Part shown: piece after piece, positions 31,996 through 40,624 of the stretch | Layout: every line of letters begins with the position of its first letter | How positions within the stretch are numbered: position 1 is the first letter of the stretch | Assembly: GCA_009602725.1 (NCBI GenBank) | Contig: WELB01000001.1 | Location: 1,334,660-1,388,447 of the forward strand | Length of the DNA stretch: 53,788 nucleotides | Reading direction: 5' to 3' | DNA from: Spirogloea muscicola | Lineage: Eukaryota; Streptophyta; Zygnematophyceae; Spirogloeales; Spirogloeaceae | The notes under the pieces: generated by a model | Database searches by the model: none | The model's input: only the letters and a program-made list of their open reading frames with translations | Told to the model about the DNA's origin: nothing | Made by a program: the position numbers and the translations under genes

Positions 31996-34900
31996 GAAGC
32001 GCAACCAGATTGACTGGTGGCTGGGAAAGGCCAGCCCAAAAGAATGGACAAAGTCTGAGGGAGCCTGAGTGCGAACGACTAGGACTAAGACATCAGCCAG
32101 GGAACGCTCAGTAACCTCTAGACAGGAGATGCAGGTCCGAGAAGCTAGCTGGCGGAAAGACGTCGACGGAAGCCGGAGGCCGCCGCCAAAGCTCGGCCTG
32201 CGCGCAAGTGAACCGCGAAGGCGAGGGACCGCTGCATCGAGACGGCCAAACGCATACGGAAAACCTGAGCGAGGGACCCGGCTACGTTGAAGCCAGGCTG
32301 CTCGCCCTGCTGCCCGAGGCGGCGGGCCGCTGCACGCCGCGCCAGGCGGTGGAGCAAGTCAAGCCATTTGGAGCCAGAGGCTCCGTGCACGTCCACTGCC
32401 AATGGAACGAACTCGTCGCCCACCGGGTGGTCCGAGTACTTCCGTTCCTTCTCGCCCGCCGCTTGGCCGACTGCGTAGCCCGCCTCCTCCGACGAGCGTT
32501 TTGCGCTGCTGGAAGCAAAGCTGTCAGTGGTGACGACGTCTGCGATGAGCCGTGGCCCCCCGCCGAGCACGCTGGCGACGAGGTCGGCGCGCCGGGCGTG
32601 GATGCGGCCATCCGCCCCAGCGGTCGGAGGCATGACGCTGGTGTTCTCGAGCGCCACCGCATAACCGGCCTCGACGAAGATGCCAAACATGGCATTTCGC
32701 AGCAGGTCGTGTGTTCCTGTCCGCTCCCCGCCCCATGCGCACCTAAGCATGTGAGCTGCCAACAATGCCGCGTCGGAACTGCGCTCGCCACACTCACACT
32801 GCTGTACCCCACTGAGGCGGGGGGGGTGGAGGCCGAGGAGGCGGTGCACCGCCGTACGGAAGGCGTCGTCCGGCATCCGAAGTGCGTCGTGGATCGGCAG
32901 GGCAGACAACCAGGCAGCCGCCCCTGGTGAGGACGCCGAGAGCAGCCGCGCGCGCCCCCGGAGGTCGTCCGGAGACAAAAGCCCCATCGCCGTGGAGAAA
33001 GAGGCCGCATCCACCTCCGCCATGAAGCGAGCTTGGGCCCGGAGGTTGGAGGTGCGCGAACGGGACGGCCCGCGGCACCAGGGCGGGGTGATCTGCAAGC
33101 AGCGCACCCGGGGCAGAGCGGAGAGCCGCCTGGAAGGGGTACGGGCCAGTCTCCACGTCCGCTGCCGCCTGCTCCAGAAGGCGACCCCCATGCCGGAGGA
33201 AACGCTGGGCCACCGACGACGCAACCTGCGCCCAGCTCCCCAGGTGCGCTGCCCGGCAGGCACGAGCCAGCGGACGGCAGCCCAGACCCCCGCGGCTCAC
33301 AGGCAGGGAGGCCTGGTGCACGGCAGCCGGCGTCGCCAGGAAGGCCGGGTGTTGGATCAGGGCCGCTGCGCTGGCGAGGATACCTGCATCAAAGGTTGCA
33401 TAGGCAGCCTGCGCCGCCGGGGAGGGGGGGAGGGCTCGCGCCAGGTACTGAGGACGTTGGGCAATGCTTCGCGTCAGCATGGCGAGCCCTAGCTGCATGT
33501 CGCGCAGCTCCGGGAGGCGGGCCGCCGGCCTGAGTTGCTCCTGCAGCTTGCTCCGCAGCTGCTCGTCCACGAAGGCCGGAGAGCCCAAGGGAACCCTGAG
33601 GAGTGGGAGGCCCCCCGCTGGTGTCTGACAGCCGGAGGGTAGGCGGAGGAGGGCTGGCAAACTTGTGGGGACCAAGCGCTGCACTTCGACGCGCGGATGT
33701 CCAGGCCAATCTCCGTCAGCTGCGCCTCGAGGGTGGCAAAGGCAGCCAAGACCTCGTCTGCGGGCCCGACTAGGGTGGTGTCGTCGGCATACGTGGGCAT
33801 GAAAACGGCCCGGGTGAGCAGCTGCCGTGGCCTTCAGGGCACGGTCGTGGGCCAGCGCGTAGAAGAACCCCGCCAGCGGGCTCCCCTGACGCGTGCCTGT
33901 GGAAGACTGAAGGACCTCCACCCCTCCGGCGCCACGCCGGCATAGGAGATCACTGGGCTGGCCGTAGCCCAGCCGGAAGAACGGCAGCAGGGTGGGGAAG
34001 CCGTCACGGAGCTCCTCGGCGACAGCGTTGAATGCATTGCGGACGTCCACTGCCAACACCACCCACTCGGGGTGCAAGTTGAGGGAGGCCCGCACCCCAT
34101 GGACCACTGCTTCGCCGCCGCTCCGCAGGCCTGCGCCATACTGGTGTGGGGCCAGATGTGTCTGGGCCGCAGCGGCGTGCTGTTGCCAGAGTGCCCGGCC
34201 CACCAGGCGGTACAGAACCTCGCCGATGGCGATGGGGCGGACGCCGCCATTGGCCTTGCTGAGGGCTAGTAAGGTGCTGGCGCAGAGCACACTGCGGATG
34301 CTGGCCGGGATGTGACCCCGGGCCATGTGTTGGCACACCTGGTGCAGCGCCCAAAAGTCTGCCTCGTCCCCCTCGAGGAAGAGCTCCCTCAAATGCTCCG
34401 TGACCATGCGCGAGGGGCCGCCTGCAGCTGCTCGCCGGCTGCTCTGCAAGGCCTTGCGGAAGGCTGCCGCATCAAGGGCCACCTCCGCCTGCGGGACGTA
34501 GGAAGCCAACCACGAAGGCAGGGGAGAGCATGCCGGGGGGTGGAGGGACGAGAGGGCTTCCCGCGTGGCCTCAGTCGCCGGCGCCAACACCGAATCATCA
34601 AGCGCCTGGACGGCTCTTGAGAGCTCCCCGGCATGGCCATACCCCGGAGAGCGCGGCGGACACTGGCCGCCCCGTCAGACGAAGGCGCTGTCTGCGAGGT
34701 GCGGCGGACTGCCGAGGCCGCAGCCACTGCAGCGTCGTGCCGCGCCAAGAGCTCCTCCCATCGCCCGCACTCAAAGAGGTAGATGCGGTCCAGGAGCAGC
34801 TGGCGGCCTCGGCCGTGGCCCTGGGTGGGTGCTCGCCCGAGCAGCAACCTGGGGAAGAGGATGAAGACTTTCCAGGCGGCCGCGTCCCTGTGGTCGACCA

Positions 34901-35582
34901 CGATGCGCTGCAGAACGGGGCGGAGGGCGCGGCGCAGATGTGGGCGCGCCCACCGCGGCACATGGCGCAGGAGTGGGAGAGCCTCCTGGCGGTGGACCAC
35001 ATCCAGGTCAAGGTCCGCCGCCCATTGCCAGTGGTGGGGACCTGGAGGGGTCGGCCGTGCTGGGACACGCCGGCCTGGGCTGCCACCACGGCCGCGGCCG
35101 CCCGCTGCGGACGTGGCCCGCGTCTGTGCAGCACGATTGGCCTGCTGCCGGCAAGCGCGCTCGTGTGAGGTCCGCGCACGCTGGGTTGGCCAGGGGCGCT
35201 GACAGTGCCGGCACCGTAGAGGCTCGGACGGAGAAGGCGGCGGTGATGACGAGGCGGGTGGCTGGCTCAGCGGCGGGGGGCGCGGGGCAGGCGGCGGCGA
35301 CCACGGCGGCGACGGTGGTGACGCTGGCGTCGGCGACGGCGGCGGTGTCGGAGGCGGCGGGGAGGGTGAGGATGGTGACGACGGCGGGGCGGGTGGCGGG
35401 TTGTTGCAGCTGCGGCCCTTCTGCCACGGGAGGCGCACACACAGGATCATCAAGGCCAGCCCGCGAACGAGGCCGAAGGGCCAGAAGGCGCTAAGACCAT
35501 CATCAGCAGACCAACTGGGTTCAACGTCACCAATCTGCCGAGACAACGCTTACGGCCTATGTAAGCATCTACTACTGAGGAG
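31996..35582 (-). mobile_element. Near-complete family A non-LTR retrotransposon
   Basis: This element is about 3.6 kb on the minus strand. It has a proline-rich leader, an N-terminal C2H2 finger, a reverse transcriptase, a C-terminal CCHC-like motif and a restriction-like endonuclease, followed by a 3' tail at 31996-32115 with the GGCTGG/CCAGCC stem-loop. This layout matches R2/NeSL-like non-LTR elements with a restriction-like endonuclease. The coding region is broken (see the pseudogene entry). The 5' boundary is placed where another tail copy begins at about 35583. Confidence 0.8.
32145..35546 (-). pseudogene. Broken ORF of family A element: C2H2, RT, CCHC, restriction-like endonuclease
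   Basis: The N-terminal frame (35546 to about 34630) has a proline-rich stretch and C-x2-C-x12-H-x3-C. The RT frame from about 34640 has LSKANGGVRPIAIG and VLAVDVRNAFNAV, then STGTRQGSPLAGFFYALAHD. The catalytic TYADDTTLVG lies in another frame (33800-33690), so there is a frameshift near 33825. The frame returns near 33640 (LRVPLGSPAFVDEQL). It shifts again near 33050 to the endonuclease part: CECGERSSDAALLAAHMLRC, RRADLVASVLGGGPRLIADV and KERKYSD. The expected C-terminus is also out of frame. Frameshifts at about 34625, 33825, 33660 and 33050 mean it is inactive, unless the draft sequence has indel errors. Confidence 0.75.
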
Positions 35583-35735
35583 AAGAAAGTGCTCGCCCGT
35601 TGAGAATAGGGGCTGGAAAAGCCAGCCCAAAAGAGACTGAACAGAGTACGAGAAAGAAGAAGGCTCGCCCATAAAGAAAGAGGGGCTGGCAAAGCCAGCC
35701 CAAAAAGAATGGACAATGTCCAAAGCCGAAGAATG
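35583..35735 (-). repeat. Two tandem retroelement tails
   Basis: Stem-loop cores at 35591-35628 (GGGGCTGGAAAAGCCAGCCC) and 35663-35701 (GGGGCTGGCAAAGCCAGCCC) lie head to tail, each preceded by GCTCGCCC on the plus strand. Confidence 0.7.
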
Positions 35736-35791
35736 AGAAGCGGAGGAAGGACTCCTCTACTCTACCAATCACGATAACATACTAGGGAAGC

Positions 35792-36000
35792 TCAGTACCC
35801 GCGAGTGAGCAACATCAGGTCCGAGTAGCTCGAGGCAGGGAAGGAGGCACTCCGCCGAGACCCGGAGGCCGCGGCCAGAGCGCGTCCTGCGCGCGTGTGG
35901 ACAGCGTGGGCAAGGGATCGCAGAGAAAGGGGGCCAGGGGAAGCGCTAAGAAAAACAAGCACACAGAGAAACAAAGCAGCTACTGAGCTGGGCAGTCGTG
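35792..36000 (-). mobile_element. Retroelement C-terminal fragment fused to a family C tail
   Basis: The minus strand encodes HAVHTRAGRALAAASGSRRS and the ending SDLMLLTRGY (stop near 35792). Immediately upstream on that strand, at about 35925-35990, is the GGGGGCCAGGGGAAGCGCTA tail block, the wrong side for its own tail. This is therefore a junction of two insertions. Confidence 0.6.
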
Positions 36001-36236
36001 CTCATGGCGAGATAGAATGGCGCGAATCCGCCCATCTAAGACAACGGTTCCGCCTGTTAGGGCAGCCACAAACGGGACCTGCGATTCCCCGGGCCCCTCG
36101 CCTCCGCCACCATCCCCCTCGCCGCGCCCTGCGGCGGGGGGCGCGGCGCGCCTGGCGCGCGACCCTTTGGCGAAGCCTCCGCCTCCGCCGCCGCAAAGCC
36201 CGGCGAAGCCGAGAGCTCAACCGCGTCGCGCCCGCC

Positions 36237-36600
36237 ATGTCGTCGCTCCTGCGGCCGCTGCTGCGCACCATCCCGCCGGCTATGCGCCCGCAATACGAGG
36301 ACGTCAGCGGCGCCGTGCTGTGGGGCACCACCGCCGCCGTCGGCGCCCTGTGGCTCGTCCAGGTGAGGGCTTAGGTTTGAATTCCTTTCCCACTGCGCCT
36401 TCCCGGAGCGCGTGCGGGTCTCCAGGGCCGGGCGCCCGACGAGGTCTGACTTACCAAAGGCCCATTGCTTCGGGCGCCATTGCGCCGCTGGAGCTCACAA
36501 CGCTGCTGCTGTGCTGCGTCGCCCGCAGCCCTTTGGGTGGATCAAGGACCAGATCTACCCACCAAAGGAGGACGACGCGGCGAAGAAGGATGACTCCTGA
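36237..36600 (+). CDS. QCR10: QCR10-like small subunit of cytochrome bc1 complex
   Basis: This is a probable mitochondrial inner-membrane subunit of complex III. Exons 36237-36362 and 36529-36600 give 65 residues, joined by a GT-AG intron at a codon boundary. One membrane segment (VLWGTTAAVGALWLVQ) is followed by PFGWIKDQIYPPKE. This resembles the plant QCR10/6.4-kDa subunit I recall, with an Ala-rich segment followed by QPFGWIK. The first residues MSSLLRPLLRTIPP could be a short targeting region. The assignment rests on a short match. Another single-span respiratory subunit is possible. Confidence 0.65.
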
Positions 36601-37333
36601 CGGGGCGCGGCAGCAGCAGTGTGGAGCTCGCTGCTGATGCAGACCCTGCTAGGTCTTCACCCTGTGCCTGACTTGCAGCCATACCTAGCTCGACGACCTT
36701 GCGAGGACAGCCATAAGCAGGAACTGCTCGTGAACATTGAGTCCACAGCAGAATGACGCCCGTGGCAAAAGGCTGCCCACAAGGAAGCCCACATACTGCT
36801 GTGACCAAAGTGAATGTCGTGCAGCTGGTACTAACTACGGGTTGTGAGACTAAGCTGCTGTCTTTTTAGATGTGCCTTGCACATTGAATTGAGAAGGTGC
36901 TTTCAGTGAGCCTGAGGAGCTCAATGTCTCAGGCTGTGCATGTCAGGCGCTCAACCAACCAATTGAATTGTACACTAAGGTTAATTACCATCGTTGTCCC
37001 TGTAGCCATACACGAAGCTTCATCAGGGCCACCCGCATGGTTACGAATGGAGAGGCTTGCAGTTGTCCATACACCCTTCGAATTTGATACCGAGCAATGC
37101 ACCTGCTGCACTCTGCTCGGCAGACCAGGGTAATCTGCTTTCTAACCAGGGTGATAAGGGGCCAGGACGGCTACTAAAGGAAGTACTTTGGATTTATGCC
37201 GCCCTAATCACTGTAGGAGGTGATCACTACAAACGTCTCTTGAGCAGTTGGATGGCCAACATCAAATTGCATGTCGGATGTCTGCAAAAGGGGGAGAGGG
37301 CAAAGGCAAGCAGGGCATGGATGCCAGAGCATT
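36601..37333. other. Convergent intergenic spacer
   Basis: This lies between the stops of the QCR10-like gene (+) and the DUF427 gene (-). I see no gene, RNA or repeat in it. Confidence 0.55.
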
Positions 37334-38196
37334 TTACCAGCCCCAGGAACCTGGGGCACCCTTAACAGGACCAACAATGTCAGAGGTGACCCAGCCACCG
37401 TAGAACCCGCCTGGTTGCGGCTGTGCCTTCTCATCTCCAACATAGCAAGCATCCATGGGGCTTGCATAAAATGCAATGTAGCCCTGCATGGGCTTGTACG
37501 AAGAAGTGATGCTCTCGTAGCTCCAGCCAACTTTAGGAGCTGATTTATCCCCTACCTATGTGCAGCAGTCAGCACAACTGTCAATTAGTACTAGCCATTT
37601 TCAGCTTAGAGTGCTATGAGATTGTTGACGGAGCTATAGGGAAGGATTTGCCTGTCTGTACAGCCTTGCTGAAAACGTGCCTCAAGGGATCTGAGGACTT
37701 ACCTTCACAGTCCAATAAGTTGCGTTGCCCTTCCACTCACAGAATGAGCTACCTGCTGCCTTGGTTACGCATTTCATCTGAATGTCTTTGGGAGGTAGGT
37801 AGTACACAGGGGGGTGGCTTGTCTCCAGAATTCTGTGGTGACCCACACAGGCAAGTGGCAAGTTGTTAGGATTTTCACAAGGACATGCCTGAATGTACGG
37901 AAGCAGAAGGCAGTGACCTCCTCAACTCAGATTGTCCAGAGAACAGCAGCTGATTTCGTCTTTGAGAAGATCTAGCGTCCTGGTACGAAGAGAGTGACAG
38001 CAGAGCAGCAGGTTACCCAGGTTCGCAATTATCCAATTCTTCAAGCTTGCCTGAAGGCCTCAGTTGTGTCTGCTATAGTCTCGCCATTGAAGATAATTCT
38101 TATGCGCTTGTCGACCCTCTCCATGCGGGGCGGCCGAGGGTAGTCCCACACAGACTCCTGGCCTGGCTTCGGCTCGACGCGCTGAACTGGCGCCAT
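37334..38196 (-). CDS. DUF427 domain protein
   Basis: DUF427 proteins are small soluble beta-rich proteins, common in bacteria and fungi, with no settled function. Three minus-strand exons, 38196-38051, 37832-37703 and 37555-37334, join in phase to 165 residues. Family signatures run the whole length: ESVWDYPRPPRMERVDKRIR, FNGETIADTTEAFRILETS, HPPVYYLPPKDIQMKC, SFCEWKGNATYWTV, IAFYASPMDACYV and PGGFYGGWVTSDIVGPVKG, ending GSWGW. The first intron begins with GC (TTCAG|GCAAGC). The start MAPVQRVEPKPGQ is the first in-frame ATG near the domain. No targeting signal is obvious. Confidence 0.9.
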
Positions 38197-38400
38197 GGCC
38201 GCGGCCACGCTCAGCCGCCTTGGCGTAACGTGGAGATGTAAGGACCTTGTAAGTGGTCTGGCACAGTCATAGTCCGAACAAGGACCAATCACGCACATGT
38301 CACGAGAGCGTATATGAGCAGAGATCTAGGACCAGCTAATTCTTAAGTGAGACTCTAATGCAGCAGTACATTTTGCAAACCCACCGTCGTCGGAAGCGTG

Positions 38401-38443
38401 TTGAGCTGCAGCATGTTGAGCTGCAGCATGTTGAGCTGCAGCT
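38401..38443 (+). repeat. 15-bp tandem repeat, about 3 copies
   Basis: The unit TTGAGCTGCAGCATG occurs twice in full, followed by a partial third copy. A tRNA B-box-like GCGGTTCGATTGCAACTC lies just downstream near 38470. Confidence 0.85.
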
Positions 38444-38639
38444 ACTCTCGTTGGCTTGGCCTTCAAGGGCGGCGGTTCGATTGCAACTCAGTCGGCTGTT
38501 CAGAAGCAGAGAGCCGTCGGCACGAGTCGGGAGGTCCGTACCTCTTGGTGCTGAGGAGCAAGCCACCGGCCCCAGGCCTGCGAGACAGGCCCGACAGAGC
38601 GAGCTCTGCAGCTACCCGACGGGCCTTGGCAGCTGCAGC

Positions 38640-39160
38640 AGCTGTGGAGCAGCCGAGCCCGACGGGCGATGAGGTGGGATAAAGGACGCGGGCTGCGGCC
38701 GGGAGTGCCAGCATGCTCGCCAGCGCGGGGCCGCGGCGGCGGGCGTGGCGGTGGCGGCGGCGCAAGTGAAGGGGAAGAAACGGCGATCAGGCGTTGTGAA
38801 GTATCTGCACATGTATGTGAGGCCTTCTTCACGGAAGAACGAGAGAGGAACTTGCTCTTCCAATGCAAGGCCCCCTTAGCCAACTCATTACACCGTTACC
38901 AGGACATTTGTAAGGCTAGAATTGGCCTCTCTCACAAGTTCATGCGCACCGCGCGCCTGCTTCCAATCCGAGGCAGTGGCAAGAGGGAAGGCTCGCGACG
39001 CGCACGAAGCGAAGAGGCCAAATCAAGCCAACACACTGTTCAGGCAAGCAAGCGAAGCAGCTTCGCGAGAATTGAGCAGCTTCGCGAAGCAGCTCTGCAA
39101 AGGAAGCGAGGCAATGGCCAGCCCACAGAATAGAAGCCCAACAACGATACGGCTAGGCGG
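38640..39160. other. Open GC-rich region with R-repeat pieces, no recognised gene
   Basis: A plus-strand stretch with QVKGKKRRSGVVKYLHMYV (about 38760-38820) looks coding-like but matches no family I know. Fragments of repeat R (CATGCGCACCGCGCGCC near 38942; GAGGCCAAATCAAGCC near 39014) flank it in opposite orientations. Confidence 0.35.
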
Positions 39161-39619
39161 CCAGGCGGCGCCCCAAGGGGGACGTGGCCTCGGTTGGGGC
39201 CATCTAACAGTGGCGCCCGCGCACTTGGCACGGCCCAGTGAAAGTGGCTCTTCCAAAAGGGGCAACGTACAAGGCCACCGAAGAGGAGGCCTTTTGACGG
39301 TGTTTTTTTGTGACGGTGGCCGAGAACGTGCGGTACCACCACGTGTAAGTGGGTCCTGTTTGGGCTTCGTCACGTTTTGTGTGGGGCCGGGGCCTAGGGC
39401 CGGCCTGGCAGAAATTCTCAGCGACCCTTGCGGGCCGGTGAGGGGGTTTGGAATTAGTTTTCAACCAGCAATTGACGCGTCTCGGATAAACCTCATGAAC
39501 TGCGTCATTGCCCCAAGCGCAAAGATGCCTTCTCTAATGTCGCCGTCGCTATATGTAGCGACGGGCGCCGCAAGGCTGGACGGCGCGACCGCCATGGGAT
39601 TAACACCGGCCGCCCACTC

Positions 39620-39838
39620 TTAAACCCCCTTGCTCCAAAAACGCCCGATCCCCAACCCCTCCCTCTCCCCCGCCTTCCACCGTTCCCTCCCTCCCGTCTT
39701 CCCGTCTTCAATATCAGCAGCCGCACTCTCACAGTCACTTTCCTCTCTTCCCTCTCCCTCTCCCAGACTCCCGCCCCCCCCCCGCCTCCCCTCTCTCTCC
39801 CCCTCCCTCCCTTCCTTCTTTTTTTCTCAAGAAGTGAG
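39620..39838 (+). repeat. Polypyrimidine tract, about 200 bp
   Basis: The segment is almost entirely C and T, with runs of CCCTCC and a C9 tract near 39775, broken by a short mixed stretch around 39705-39735. Such tracts can form triplex or single-stranded structures. No coding function is seen. Confidence 0.8.
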
Positions 39839-39848
39839 CGCTCTCTCT

Positions 39849-40007
39849 CATTGAGGATAGGGGCTGGACAAGCCAGCCCAAAAAAGAATGAACTAAGAAC
39901 GAGAAGGGGGCCAGAGGAAGCCAGAGGAAGCGCTAAGAAACCAAAGCACACAAAGAAAGAAAGCAGCTACAAATTACTCAGTAACCCCTGCTAAGCAGCC
40001 GCAAATC
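39849..40007 (-). mobile_element. Family C 3' end running into the gap
   Basis: A tail with the stem-loop GGGGCTGGACAAGCCAGCCC and a partly duplicated CCAGAGGAAG block leads to the C-terminal coding end (AGTAACCCCTGCTAAGCAGC), then the N-run begins. Confidence 0.7.
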
Positions 40008-40337
40008 NNNNNNNNNNNNNNNNNNNNNNNNNNNNNNNNNNNNNNNNNNNNNNNNNNNNNNNNNNNNNNNNNNNNNNNNNNNNNNNNNNNNNNNNNNNNN
40101 NNNNNNNNNNNNNNNNNNNNNNNNNNNNNNNNNNNNNNNNNNNNNNNNNNNNNNNNNNNNNNNNNNNNNNNNNNNNNNNNNNNNNNNNNNNNNNNNNNNN
40201 NNNNNNNNNNNNNNNNNNNNNNNNNNNNNNNNNNNNNNNNNNNNNNNNNNNNNNNNNNNNNNNNNNNNNNNNNNNNNNNNNNNNNNNNNNNNNNNNNNNN
40301 NNNNNNNNNNNNNNNNNNNNNNNNNNNNNNNNNNNNN
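40008..40337. other. Assembly gap (330 N)
   Basis: Run of N bases that begins inside a family C repeat copy. Confidence 0.99.
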
Positions 40338-40624
40338 CCCCCCTCCCGGACCCCCTACACGCATTTCCTACACCTCCCGCTCCCCTACTTTGAGGCTGAT
40401 ATCGCTCAGGTCAGGGCGGCTGTAGATACGCCTGGCAGCTGCCGGCGTCCCACCACAGTTAACAGGCGGCTGTGCTGAAGCGATCCCCAGGAGAGAGGCT
40501 GACTGCTCGGCCTTGTCGAACCGCCACTAGCGTGTGTTCTTTCTGCCGCCGCCGCCGCCTGCCGAAGCTGGCTGCCCGGGTTGCAGCGCCGCTCCTGCGG
40601 GCCGTGTGGCGCAGGCGCCCCACC

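Noticed and set aside
34940-35494. Plus-strand ORF rich in Ala, Gly and Thr
   Set aside because: Antisense shadow of the proline-rich leader and C2H2 part of the family A element.
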